Below, piece by piece: positions 9,711-18,935 of a stretch of 64,000 nucleotides of DNA. The stretch covers positions 186,001 through 250,000 of the forward strand of contig NZ_CP085333.1 in the NCBI RefSeq assembly GCF_020614375.1, written 5' to 3'. The position numbers were made by a program, and so were the translations under genes. The notes beneath the pieces were generated by a model, which saw only the letters and a program-made list of their open reading frames with translations, was not told where the DNA came from and made no database searches. The DNA is from Haladaptatus salinisoli (GTDB lineage Archaea; Halobacteriota; Halobacteria; Halobacteriales; Haladaptataceae). How positions within the stretch are numbered: the stretch's first letter is position 1; every line of letters starts with the position of its first letter.

Positions 9711-9982
9711 AACCGAAGATAGTAAAATTAACTCACTAATTCCTCTTCAGTATCATGATAGTATGTAACTCAATAATTATTCTTGATTGCTAATTTGCGT
9801 GGCTATTCCCCTTCGCCAGATTTATTCTCATCCACCTTTAGTAGGCGATTTATACTTTGGTCGTAAGTGGAGTCTGACGAAGAAATAGCTCTCTTTCATA
9901 TATTGTATATTCTATATTCACCCCCAGAATCTGTATCATCCCCCCCATAACAAAATGGGGACTTGGATATTGATTAATTGCA

Positions 9983-10816
9983 ATGCCAAGTATGAAGTCT
10001 GGTAAGAATACCAGTGAAAGAAGCGACTCGAGTTCACGACGTTCCTTCCTTCGACAAATGGGTGGAGCATTGGCTATTACTCCACTAGCAGTGACGACTC
10101 AGGGGAAAAGCCGAGCCGAAACGCGAACAACATACAAAATCCGTGAGGGAACCCCTGACGAAACAACCGTCTATAAGATTGATTCTGGTAAACCCGGGCC
10201 AACGGGCGTTGTTGTGGGCGGTCTTCACGGGATTGAAGAAGCAGGGTATATTGCTGCAAACGATGTTACTGAGTGGTCGATTGATCAAGGTAGCTTAGTG
10301 GTCATCCCGGAAGCGAATCAAACCGCCATCAAACAAGACACATATTCAAATGACAATGGGAACCTGAATCGGAAATTCCCCCCTGGAAAAGAACCTACAA
10401 CCCCACTTGCGCGTGAAATCTGGAATGTGGTCGCCGGTTCAGATCCCGATATCGTACTTTCGTTACACAGCTCGAAAGGGATTTATCGGTCTGATGTTGG
10501 ACCGGACGGTGTGGGACAGGCGATTTACCCAACAATTGCTCATGGAGCAAAAGAAGATGCTGTAATGACTGCTAAGTATATGAATCGGTATCACCTTGAC
10601 CAGTCATTGCCTGACCACTATCGATTCCGACGTGGTAATTTGATTGACGCTGACCGGCCTCTTCTTACACATAAGGTTGCAGGGGATCTACACGAGGTCG
10701 GATTTATTGTGGAAGTAACGCGATACGGAACTTCTACAGATTTGCGAGTCCGATGGACGCTTAATATTATCCGTCACCTTCTCCGTCGACATGGAATTAA
10801 TCGGGTCTATCGATAG
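9983..10816 (+). CDS. Tat-exported M14/AstE-AspA-like zinc hydrolase, copy 2
   Basis: A twin-arginine signal (SSRRSFLRQMGGALAITPLA) precedes the same domain as in copy 1. GGLHGIEEAG carries His and Glu zinc ligands, LSLHSSKGI the third His, and conserved Asn-rich and GxxxTPLAR segments follow. At 277 residues it matches copy 1 in length apart from the leader. It probably hydrolyses a small amide or peptide outside the membrane. It ends 336 bp before the convergent stop of a DsbA-like gene; copy 1 also sits beside a DsbA-like gene with the tnpB relic between. The substrate cannot be inferred. Confidence 0.75.
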   Translation: MPSMKSGKNTSERSDSSSRRSFLRQMGGALAITPLAVTTQGKSRAETRTTYKIREGTPDETTVYKIDSGKPGPTGVVVGGLHGIEEAGYIAANDVTEWSIDQGSLVVIPEANQTAIKQDTYSNDNGNLNRKFPPGKEPTTPLAREIWNVVAGSDPDIVLSLHSSKGIYRSDVGPDGVGQAIYPTIAHGAKEDAVMTAKYMNRYHLDQSLPDHYRFRRGNLIDADRPLLTHKVAGDLHEVGFIVEVTRYGTSTDLRVRWTLNIIRHLLRRHGINRVYR

Positions 10817-11152
10817 TCCGCAGAAGATCAACTTTCGGTTGTGGTACTGGAACCCTCTTTTTGGGGAAGTGGTCCAATCCCGTGTTAGAATTTTCATAGT
10901 ATTTTCATTGTTTACTATTTCTGATCATGGGCGAGGTAGTTAGAAAGCTAGTGACGGCAGTGGTGATAGGATTCAAGAACCTTGGTATGCAACCAGTTTT
11001 ACAAACGAGTCGGTTATTAATATGGAGAGTAATTGACAACTCAATGTAATCACTCTGTAGTTAATGTCCACTATGCAATAAAAATCTAAAATTCTCTGTG
11101 ACTTGGAAACTCTACCGTTCTGGGCGAGAAAGGACTTTCAGCCTTTTTATTT
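10817..11152. other. Convergent intergenic region
   Basis: A 336-bp gap between two converging genes. No open frame of protein-like composition, repeat or hairpin of note was found. Confidence 0.5.
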
Positions 11153-12118
11153 CTAACCTAGATTCGCAGGATCTACTTTTTCACCATTTAGATAGATCTC
11201 TGCACCTTTCGTCACATTGAAGGAGGTGATATCTCCAGTGAAGGTATAGCTGTCTTTCCATGGGCCTACGCCACCGTTCACTTCTGACCCAGAGACAGTA
11301 TCAGCCGGATTTATAGAAGCACCGTTTGCCTCGCTTTTTTCAACTGATCCTGAAACAACGAAGTCATAGTTTGTCCAGGTTTCCGTTTTGCTTCCGTCAA
11401 TGGTGATTGTCGACGTTGACGATGTGGATGACAACCGAGATTCAATCCAATTGAGGAGGGTTTCCGGTTCATGGTGTGGGGGAGTTGTCTCACCGTTTAG
11501 TTCAAGGGTAGGTGTAAACGAGACACCGACACTTCCCGCATCATTCGCGGTCTCTTTGACAGCAGTATCGTACTGGCCGTCCTTTGCCCGATCGATAATC
11601 GTAGATCGGTTACTGACATTGGCTTCTTGGAGATGATTTTCCATCTCGCTATGTGTGACCGTCCCCGAAACGAGACTATCGAACATCATCTCAAAGAATC
11701 CCCAATAGTCGGTGGGTTGGACGTCCCAAGCACTCAACGCTACCTCCGAAATACGTGGGTCACTACTCGAGATATAGTATGTCGAGGATCCGTGAGACGT
11801 AGTTCCTGGTGGCTGATACGCAAGCGCGCGGAATTCCAAATTTAGCCTACCGGAATCCACGAACTTGTCCAATACATCCTTGAGATTGTTGTTCACAAAG
11901 TCCTGAGTGTATGGGCACTTGAAGTTCCCATACAACGTTGCAGTTGGGTTGCTCGCATCCGTCCCCATCGTCGCATATTCAAGGTCGCTTGTTTGGTCTG
12001 GTATAGGTGCCTCACTCACAGAACGAGTGGCACTTGCATTCCCAGCCAAACTGATCCCCAGTGCTGAGGCAGAGATTGTTTTTATGAATGTTCGCCGTGT
12101 TGAGGTCTGTCGCGCCAT
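11153..12118 (-). CDS. Tat-exported DsbA-like protein with single active-site Cys (CPYT)
   Basis: The start at 12118 gives MARQTSTRRTFIKTISASAL, a clear twin-arginine signal; the upstream in-frame ATG would add 40 unrelated residues. The thioredoxin-fold part (about 45-240) has LYGNFKCPYTQDF, with only the first Cys (68) of the usual CxxC and Thr replacing the second. GVSFTPTLELNG is the cis-Pro loop. The C-terminal 80 residues form a Ser/Thr/Gly-rich beta segment ending in EIYLNGEKVDP, possibly an add-on domain. A single active-site Cys suits an isomerase, glutathione-like or peroxidase-type role better than a dithiol oxidase. It is the third such fold in the window. Confidence 0.8.
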   Translation of the reverse strand: MARQTSTRRTFIKTISASALGISLAGNASATRSVSEAPIPDQTSDLEYATMGTDASNPTATLYGNFKCPYTQDFVNNNLKDVLDKFVDSGRLNLEFRALAYQPPGTTSHGSSTYYISSSDPRISEVALSAWDVQPTDYWGFFEMMFDSLVSGTVTHSEMENHLQEANVSNRSTIIDRAKDGQYDTAVKETANDAGSVGVSFTPTLELNGETTPPHHEPETLLNWIESRLSSTSSTSTITIDGSKTETWTNYDFVVSGSVEKSEANGASINPADTVSGSEVNGGVGPWKDSYTFTGDITSFNVTKGAEIYLNGEKVDPANLG

Positions 12119-12929
12119 CACCTTACCCAAAAAACACGATGGACAAAATCCCCCCTCATTGTTTCGAAGTTTGAAAAGTTGGTCACTGTTTCTCGACTGT
12201 TGCGAACCATATGCAACCATAAGATTAATAAGGCACAAGTCTGGCTTTCAACAGACCAGCTGGAAACCAACACCTAAACTAAATGCGGTAAATTTGATAT
12301 ATTGGCAAGCCAAAATAGGGGGTGAGAATTGAGAAATCTCCAGTGAAACCCTTTCAGTTGTCTCTAAGCGAGGATCACTATCATAGCGAACTGCCTTGCC
12401 TACTCTACTCTCACTAGTCGCTCCATTGGGGGTGATGACAGAGCGACTGATTTTGGCGATGAACAGAAAACTTATATGCAACGGAGTTTGTGGTAGAATT
12501 GCTTCAATTCATGAAGCATGGGCAGTTCTGGTGTGCGCAACACCGATCTGCCCCCTGTCATGCTTACTACTACAATTGAAGATCCAAATCAATAAACCGT
12601 AGTTATGGAGGCTGAAACCCCTCGATTACAAACGTGCACAGAAGACTCCATCAACGAGAGCATTACTCAATGAGTTAAGGATACTCCCAAGGGGGATGGA
12701 AGGAGAGCCAAATTTTACTCAGTAGCTTTGAGTCAGGATACTGAGGACTCGTGGACAGCCCTCCGTTTTCCACGAGGCATGTAATGTACTCAAGTTCAGC
12801 AAAATATACCTGCCGGTTTCTTCATCTTTTACATTTTCTACGTGTTTTGTCTTTGGACTTGGACGAGGTAAATATTGGGAATTATGAAACCGATACTTTG
12901 GTAAGCGTGCTATTCGTTATTCGAATTAA
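12119..12929. other. Long AT-rich intergenic region
   Basis: This 811-bp region between divergent genes has no convincing gene on either strand. The notable content is the nested hairpin at 12502-12581, annotated separately. The rest would hold the promoters of the DsbA-like gene and of the MoxR cluster. Confidence 0.5.
12502..12581. other. 80-nt nested inverted repeat (structured RNA or cruciform candidate)
   Basis: Four complementary pairs nest in order: CTTCAATT/AATTGAAG (12502-12509 with 12574-12581), AAGCATG/CATGCTT (12514-12520 with 12559-12565), GGGCAG/CTGCCC (12520-12525 with 12548-12553) and GGTGT/ACACC (12530-12534 with 12540-12544). Only small asymmetric internal loops separate them. 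Such a fold is unlikely by chance. It could be a small RNA, a mobile-element end or a regulatory cruciform; the strand is unknown. Confidence 0.6.
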
Positions 12930-13205
12930 ATGCCGACACAACAGGGACGCAAATTCATCCACTACCAACTTACGTGGATGCTAGGAGCTCTCGTTATTCT
13001 CACGCTGTTACAAGCAGCAACACTGGAACTCTTCTTTGTAGTCACTCTTATTGGTTTTCTCATCATGATTGAATTGACTGCTCCAGTCTACATAACACCA
13101 GAATGGAGACAGCGTCTTAAGTGGCTCATTGGACTCGGCCTTTTAATCTTCGCGTATGTCGTTGTAAAGCGAGTGCTTGCAATTTTACCACCAGGAGTAT
13201 TCTAA
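12930..13205 (+). CDS. Small membrane protein heading the DUF4350/MoxR cluster
   Basis: The 91-residue product has about three hydrophobic segments (LTWMLGALVILTLLQA, LFFVVTLIGFLIMIEL, and LKWLIGLGLLIFAYVVV near the C-terminus). The stop is 3 bp before the next ATG, so it is probably co-transcribed with the DUF4350 gene. Family not recognised. In haloarchaeal MoxR clusters the position before DUF4350 is often taken by small membrane proteins, so an accessory role in the same membrane-linked assembly is likely but inferred. Confidence 0.65.
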   Translation: MPTQQGRKFIHYQLTWMLGALVILTLLQAATLELFFVVTLIGFLIMIELTAPVYITPEWRQRLKWLIGLGLLIFAYVVVKRVLAILPPGVF

Positions 13206-13208
13206 TAC

Positions 13209-14270
13209 ATGCGATCTCCACGAAATTGGAGTAGACCGCATCAATTACTAGCTGTCATGACCTTCGTTTCCATCACGGCATTAATTATTGCTGCTAGTAC
13301 CTCTGCAGCATCATTTGGTGCTTATAATTCTGGTTGGGATGGTGGTTCGGCGCTGCGGACAGAGGCAAAAGCCACGGGAGCAACGCCGAAAGTTCTCCAA
13401 GAGACTGAAGATTACAAGAAGGTCCCCGCAAATGAGAGCATTGCTTTCATTCTCTCTCCTGACAGTTCTTATAGATTCAAATCACAACAACACATCCAGA
13501 AGTATGTCCAAAATGGTGGGACGCTTGTTGTCGCTGAAGATTTTGGGAGACATTCGGACTCTATTCTTCAAGCACTTGGCATTCAGGCTCATTTTGATGG
13601 ACGTACTGTATACGACAAGCGATACAACTATCGCTCTCCGGCGATGCCCCTTGCCCGCAACCTCTCAAATCATTCCCTTGCGACTAATGTATCTGCACTC
13701 ACGTTAAATCACGGCACCGTAATCCGGACACAAAACGGTACAAGTATCGCTGAGACGTCTGGATATGCTTTTATAGATTCCAATCAGAATGCAGAACTTG
13801 ATGGAAACGAGACAATTTCAAACTACTCGGTCGTAACGGCGCACGCTGTTGGTCAGGGCCGTGTCATCCTCGTTAGTGATCCGAGTATATTCATCAACGC
13901 AATGCTTGATCGGCCAGGGAATGAAGAATTTGTTCAAAATCTGGTTAGGGACAAGAGCTATGTTCTACTCGATTACTCACATTCCGCACAGATTCCACCG
14001 TTAATGGCGGCAGTACTAATCATTCGTGACTCCGCGATAGCGCAGATACTTATTGGCGGAGGTCTTCTCTTTGAGCTCGCCATTTGGATTTCCAATCCTA
14101 GGTTATTCTCACGGCTATTACCCGGCTACTCTACGAATGAACAAACTCATAAACAATTAATGGATCGGGACGCAATGTTTTCCTATCTCAAACGAAAGCA
14201 TCCGAATTGGGAAGAGGAACGGATAGAGCGAGTCGTTACGGCGCTTCAAAATCGCGATCGCCAAGATTGA
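13209..14270 (+). CDS. DUF4350 membrane-anchored protein
   Basis: An N-terminal hydrophobic segment (residues 13-34) is followed by SFGAYNSGWDGGSALRTEA, typical of the DUF4350 start. An alpha/beta domain resembling a GATase-like fold carries YVQNGGTLVVAEDFG and GQGRVILVSDPSIF. A second membrane segment sits near residues 260-297 (AVLIIRDSAIAQILIGGGLL), then a charged cytosolic tail. DUF4350 proteins accompany MoxR ATPases and DUF58 proteins and may act in assembly or regulation of surface complexes. Start and stop fit a tight cluster. The TGA stop is the first triplet of a transposon-end-like TGACATCCTC, so the C-terminal tail may have been altered by an insertion. Confidence 0.75.
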   Translation: MRSPRNWSRPHQLLAVMTFVSITALIIAASTSAASFGAYNSGWDGGSALRTEAKATGATPKVLQETEDYKKVPANESIAFILSPDSSYRFKSQQHIQKYVQNGGTLVVAEDFGRHSDSILQALGIQAHFDGRTVYDKRYNYRSPAMPLARNLSNHSLATNVSALTLNHGTVIRTQNGTSIAETSGYAFIDSNQNAELDGNETISNYSVVTAHAVGQGRVILVSDPSIFINAMLDRPGNEEFVQNLVRDKSYVLLDYSHSAQIPPLMAAVLIIRDSAIAQILIGGGLLFELAIWISNPRLFSRLLPGYSTNEQTHKQLMDRDAMFSYLKRKHPNWEEERIERVVTALQNRDRQD

Positions 14271-14300
14271 CATCCTCGCCGGGCTAAAGGATGGAGCTCT
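14268..14300 (-). repeat. IS200/IS605-type right-end relic at the DUF4350 stop codon
   Basis: TGACATCCTCGCCGGGCTAA starts with the stop codon of the upstream gene. It resembles the reverse complement of a haloarchaeal tnpB element end, as does the copy at 27701. No transposase is linked to it. Confidence 0.45.
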
Positions 14301-14385
14301 CTCCTCACATCTCCGCAATTTAAATAGCTGCCTGATTCTTGATTGGCGAACCAATTGATTTAAGAATTTTGCGTAAGAAACTCCA

Positions 14386-15396
14386 ATGATGACTACCCCC
14401 GCAGATTTTCATGATCAGATTCTTGATGAAGTTGGGACGATACTCCTTGGCAATGAAGAGATCGTCGAAGGACTTACTATCTCTCTTCTTACGAAAGGTC
14501 ACGTTTTGTTGGAGGGTGTTCCTGGTGTCGCAAAAACTACGATTGCAAATGCCTTTGCGCAAGCGACAGGGGTCAATGCAACACGCATCCAAATGACTCC
14601 TGATCTCCTCCCAGCTGACATTACTGGCACTCACATTTATCGAGAACCGATCGGGGAATTCGAACTCCAGAAGGGGCCGATTTTCTCGAATTTAGTAATT
14701 GCCGACGAAATTAACCGAGCGACGCCAAAGACACAAAGTGCACTGTTAGAGGCGATGGAAGAGCGAACAGTAACAATTGAGGGGGATAGCCTCCCTCTGC
14801 CGTCGCCGTTTATGGTAGTCGCAACGCAAAACCCCATCGAGATGGAGGGAACATATCAACTTCCAGAGGCACAACGAGATCGATTTCAGCTCAAGCTAAC
14901 TGTGGATATTCCGGATGAAGAGACAGAGCTTGCATTAATCGATCAATTTAATGACCAACCGGACATCGATATATCTCAGATCTCACAAGCAATCACTGCC
15001 GAAGAGTTGGTATCTGCACAAACAGTAGTGGCCAACGTTTACGTCGCAGAGGCATCGAAACGCTATCTTCGAGAATTAGTCGCAGCTACACGGACACACA
15101 CTGCTATTGAACACGGAGGATCTCCCCGAGCTACCTTAGCACTATTGAAGACAGCGAAAGCACGAGCCGCTCTCCAAGGACGAACATACGTCATTCCGGA
15201 CGATATCAAACACCTTGCGTTACCCGTTTTGCGACATCGACTCATACTCAACTCCGAAGCAGAGTTAAGCGATCAGTCAATCGATTCTGTTCTTGATGAC
15301 GTATTTAGCCAAGTCACAGCACCGAGCGGCACAACAGAGTCACAAATCAAACCTCCGCAAGCGGCGAGTGATGGCGGTGCTGAAAACCCGTTGTAA
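14386..15396 (+). CDS. MoxR-type AAA+ ATPase
   Basis: This is a typical 336-residue MoxR protein: Walker A GVPGVAKTT near residue 46, Walker B LVIADEINRA near 105, sensor-1 ATQNP, then the ExxGTYQLPEAQRDRF block, an arginine-finger region and a helical lid. Family knowledge: MoxR ATPases act as chaperones that insert cofactors or mature complexes with VWA/DUF58 partners. Here the upstream genes are DUF4350 and a small membrane protein, but no DUF58 gene follows; the next 400 bp are non-coding. An ATG one codon downstream is an equally good start. Confidence 0.92.
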   Translation: MMTTPADFHDQILDEVGTILLGNEEIVEGLTISLLTKGHVLLEGVPGVAKTTIANAFAQATGVNATRIQMTPDLLPADITGTHIYREPIGEFELQKGPIFSNLVIADEINRATPKTQSALLEAMEERTVTIEGDSLPLPSPFMVVATQNPIEMEGTYQLPEAQRDRFQLKLTVDIPDEETELALIDQFNDQPDIDISQISQAITAEELVSAQTVVANVYVAEASKRYLRELVAATRTHTAIEHGGSPRATLALLKTAKARAALQGRTYVIPDDIKHLALPVLRHRLILNSEAELSDQSIDSVLDDVFSQVTAPSGTTESQIKPPQAASDGGAENPL

Positions 15397-15809
15397 ACCA
15401 ACTGTCAAACGACCAAAGATGGAGTTTGCCGTATTCAATATTTCTTCGGGTGCGTTCTGTAATTAGATAGAACTGGGTTGCGCTACTAACGCGGAGATTG
15501 TATCTTGAATCACCGAGTACATAGTATCACCTAGGTAACTTCCCTCGAAACTACGCCGATACCGATTGGGAAGAAGACTCTCAATGAGTGGTATTGTGTT
15601 TGTCGCACTCTGACCCCACTACACAATTTTCGAAGACCACCGGTCGATGGATATTCAGTAGAAGATAAGACGACTAAGAGGAAATACCTATATATTTCTG
15701 AATTCGCTTGCTACTCTGTCGGTAATGGTGATCATAGAGTTTAACATACGAGATGTATGGGTGATGGAGTTCCAGAATTCAAAGGTTGGTTCTAATACTG
15801 GATAGGTAT
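15397..15809. other. Convergent intergenic region after moxR
   Basis: A 413-bp region where the expected DUF58 partner of MoxR would lie. No frame of protein-like composition was found on either strand. Confidence 0.5.
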
Positions 15810-18800
15810 CTATATGGAACCTTCAAAAACAGCGTAACCTATTACTTCCGCGTTCTGGTGTCTCGTTTCATCATCTACACTTTGTTCTTCTTCGATTTTA
15901 ACCTCAACGCCAGTGCTTGACAGATTCCGATAACGTAGATTTGATGTGTTAACACCATTGTAAGTTTGTATATCAGCAATAAACTGAGGAGATTTGTAGT
16001 TTTGTTGGAAAGGGATGTGATACCATTGATGTGTGACGTTTTCTTCGGTACGCTGTACCTCAAACGGAACACGGTTAAACTGCCCGCTGGCTTGTTGAAA
16101 CGCAACGTAGCCAAGAGTCTCTCTTGTATGCCACGGATCAGAACCCTCTTCTTGAAGCCCTACCGCGAACGAATCGCTAGAAATATTTCTAATCCTTGAT
16201 ACAGTTGGCTGAGGACCATTGAACGTTTGTGGTTGTGCTAGGATAACTGGTCTCTCTGTACCGAAGAAGTCACCCAGAGGAATAGAAGAGAAATTATGAG
16301 ATACTGACTCGGTTCCTGCCTTTATTCGGAAGATAGAACCGTCATCTAACTGTAACTCTTGCTCAATTTGTTCTACAGCAAGTGTGTGGAACGTCTCACT
16401 CTGGTGCCAACCGTCAAGATAATTCCATTCTTCAAGTTTGTACTCGAAGTGACCGTCAGCAACATTCCGGAGGCGGACGTGACATGGTTGGCCACCATTA
16501 TGCGAGAGAGGCTTTCCAATAACGACGTGCGTTGATTGTATACTTGAATTAACTTGATGCCATGAATCTCTGTCCTGTTGAGGGCTAGATATCGTATTAG
16601 TTAAGAGAGTGGGCTCCCCGAAAACTGCATATCCAACTGTTTCTTGTGTATGATTTGTTTCGCTATCATAACTCCGAGCTTCTTCAACTTTGACCTCAAC
16701 ACTTGTGCTTGTTAGATTCCGATATCGAAGACTTGCCGGATCAAGGCCATTAGTTGTTTGCAAACTAGCGATAAATTTCGGATTTCTATATTGTTGTTCA
16801 AACTCAATTTGAGTCCATTGGTCAGTCACCGTCTCTGCGGTTTGATGAACTTCAAACGGTCTATCATCAAGATACCCTGTTTCCGGCTGAAGTGCAATAT
16901 AACCGACCGTCTCTATCCGATGATCACCCTGGTCTTCTGCTTCTTGGATTTTCCCTTCAAATGAATCACTCGAGACATTGGCGACTCGCGAGACAACTGG
17001 GTCTAACCCATTGAATGATTGCGTTTGAGTGAGAACAATCGGTTTTATCGTACCGAAGAAGTCTTCGAAGGATCTAGTTGTGAAGGTTTCATCAGTAGAG
17101 ATAGTTCCTGCTTTCATTCGGTATGGGTAACCAGAGTCCAACTCTAATTTGTATTCAGCCGGTGTTACAGCGAGTGTGCTGAATGTTTCGTTTGTATGAG
17201 AGCCATCAAGGTATCCCCATTCTTCGAGCTTATACTGGAAGTCGCCATCCATACTATTCTGTAGACGAACATGGGCTGGTTGACTACCATTATACGAGAG
17301 CGGTTTTGCAACGACAACTCCTGTGGGTTGGTTATCCGACTTAGTCTGATGCCATTCATCGCGAGTCGATTGGTTAGTGGACAGTGTGTTTGTTGAGAGG
17401 AGCTTGCCTGGTGTGAATGAAGTTCCGTCTACACTCCATGTCGCGGGGCCACTTCCTTTAGCCGAAACGATTCCACCAGTAACATAGAAAGCATATACCT
17501 CTCCCGCTGGAACTGTCCCTGTAGCTTTCTGTGAATCTGGTGGGCGTGCTGGAGAGTCATTCGCTCCCCAGTCCATTGTCACGGTCGCACCATCATCGCC
17601 CGCCGGGAGAACGGACGTACCAGCGGTAATCTGGTATGAAGAAGTGGATTCGTTACCGGTGTTATCAATACGAATTAGTTGCGCCGATTGCTGTGGAACT
17701 TCTCCAAGGGACGGTGGATTTGGCAATGGCGGTTGTGTATTCGGTGGAGTAGGATCGCCGTTAGTGGTTACTCGATCTCTCACATATGAAGAGTCTGTCT
17801 GTGGGCCATCACCACCCAGGACACCTGACACCTCCCCCCATTCCTCAGGTGTTTGCTCTATCGAGACAGCGTATTGATAATCATGGTCATTCCGGACGTG
17901 GATGTTCTGGAGCTGAAGATATTTGAGGTTTGCAACAGTACCATCATTCATGTGTCCGTTTAGGGTATAAATCGCATCATGGTATTTCTCTGAATCATAA
18001 CTTATTCGGACGTTTTGAACATTGAGTCGTTCACATGGAGTTGCAGCTGTGATCGGCCCACCACAGCTCGAATCTAAATAGCGATGATAGAAGTCACTAT
18101 CAGCGATCGTAAGTGTTCCATCATAACTGTTGATACCGTTATCTGGATCCGCTGGATCAACCGCCTCTACACTCACGCCACGCTGAAGTGATCCACCCGA
18201 CCATGCTTGTATTGGATGCTGATCGTCTTTAATTGAGACACAGTTCCGCACCTCTGAATTTCCGCCGAGACGAATACCAACCTGCGTGTTCCGGAAGAAA
18301 CTATTATAGATCCGGAGCGGACCCTCTGGTTTTTTGGCGTAAATCGTATTCTCTGCCCAAAGCTCAAACCAACAACGGTTAAATACAAGTTCACCCTTCC
18401 CAGATTCCACTAAAATAGCACGGCGGTTGCTTGCTTCGGTGGGTTCACACGCACCTTCGTGGAAATAACAGTCTTGGAGTAGTCCACGAGTACCCTCGGC
18501 TGCCGATAGCCGGAAATAGGTTCGAGCATCGCTTGAGTCATTAGACCCAACGTTCGAGTCCGTAGCTGCTCGAACTTTTCCTCGAGTAATTAATCTCTTG
18601 AGTTCCCAGTCTCCAGAACTGTAGTTCATTCGTACGAAAGGCGGAATCTCCGTATCTCGCATATCAAGTTCAAATCCATCCAGCACGAATCCATACGAGT
18701 ATACGTCGAACCATCGAACGTTGTCTCCCGATTGACCGGGAATAAGACGTGCACCGTCTGGTGCGATAAGTTGGAGATTATTGAGACCAGACGGAACAAC

Positions 18801-18935
18801 GAGTTCATTGAGTTTGTACGTCCCTGGTGGGAACACAATAGTAGTATTATCACCAACGATCCGATCAAGCACAGAGTCGATAGCTGTATTCCCAGTATTA
18901 TCCGCACCTTCGTCTACTATGTTATACGTAGGCAT
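15810..18935 (-). CDS. Large right-handed beta-helix protein with duplicated C-terminal array
   Basis: The 1041-residue product has three parts. Residues 1-350 carry repeated Val/Ile-Asn-Cys rungs (VVPSGLNNLQLIAPDGARLI, VFNRCWFELWAENTIY, IYNSFFRNTQVGIRLGG), the pectate-lyase-like parallel beta-helix pattern. Residues 395-415 are a Pro-rich linker, then a beta domain to about 510. Residues 511-1041 are two copies of a roughly 265-residue block, each built of three related units with FNGxxP, RxxN, and EE...H..ET-GY motifs. There is no signal peptide or membrane anchor at the start used; an earlier start is blocked by a TAG immediately upstream. It could be a glycan-binding or depolymerising protein, like phage tailspikes or surface lyases. 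Catalytic residues cannot be assigned. Confidence 0.7.
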   Translation of the reverse strand: MPTYNIVDEGADNTGNTAIDSVLDRIVGDNTTIVFPPGTYKLNELVVPSGLNNLQLIAPDGARLIPGQSGDNVRWFDVYSYGFVLDGFELDMRDTEIPPFVRMNYSSGDWELKRLITRGKVRAATDSNVGSNDSSDARTYFRLSAAEGTRGLLQDCYFHEGACEPTEASNRRAILVESGKGELVFNRCWFELWAENTIYAKKPEGPLRIYNSFFRNTQVGIRLGGNSEVRNCVSIKDDQHPIQAWSGGSLQRGVSVEAVDPADPDNGINSYDGTLTIADSDFYHRYLDSSCGGPITAATPCERLNVQNVRISYDSEKYHDAIYTLNGHMNDGTVANLKYLQLQNIHVRNDHDYQYAVSIEQTPEEWGEVSGVLGGDGPQTDSSYVRDRVTTNGDPTPPNTQPPLPNPPSLGEVPQQSAQLIRIDNTGNESTSSYQITAGTSVLPAGDDGATVTMDWGANDSPARPPDSQKATGTVPAGEVYAFYVTGGIVSAKGSGPATWSVDGTSFTPGKLLSTNTLSTNQSTRDEWHQTKSDNQPTGVVVAKPLSYNGSQPAHVRLQNSMDGDFQYKLEEWGYLDGSHTNETFSTLAVTPAEYKLELDSGYPYRMKAGTISTDETFTTRSFEDFFGTIKPIVLTQTQSFNGLDPVVSRVANVSSDSFEGKIQEAEDQGDHRIETVGYIALQPETGYLDDRPFEVHQTAETVTDQWTQIEFEQQYRNPKFIASLQTTNGLDPASLRYRNLTSTSVEVKVEEARSYDSETNHTQETVGYAVFGEPTLLTNTISSPQQDRDSWHQVNSSIQSTHVVIGKPLSHNGGQPCHVRLRNVADGHFEYKLEEWNYLDGWHQSETFHTLAVEQIEQELQLDDGSIFRIKAGTESVSHNFSSIPLGDFFGTERPVILAQPQTFNGPQPTVSRIRNISSDSFAVGLQEEGSDPWHTRETLGYVAFQQASGQFNRVPFEVQRTEENVTHQWYHIPFQQNYKSPQFIADIQTYNGVNTSNLRYRNLSSTGVEVKIEEEQSVDDETRHQNAEVIGYAVFEGSI
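15813..17405 (-). repeat. Two tandem ~795-bp coding repeats within the beta-helix gene
   Basis: The C-terminal blocks (about residues 511-776 and 777-1041) align along their whole length. W-H-Q starts, KPLS-x-NG, YKLEEW-x-YLDG, DFFGT-x-(K/R)P and RYRNL-(S/T)-ST occur in the same order in both. The copies have clearly diverged, so the duplication is old. Confidence 0.8.

Noticed and set aside
9930..9960. C-rich then A/G-rich stretch before the second M14-like gene, considered as a terminator
   Set aside because: Too short and without a stable stem; the next gene reads the same way from just downstream.
12502..12581. Hairpin considered as a tRNA or CRISPR repeat
   Set aside because: No cloverleaf, no TPsiC-like loop, and only a single copy in the window.
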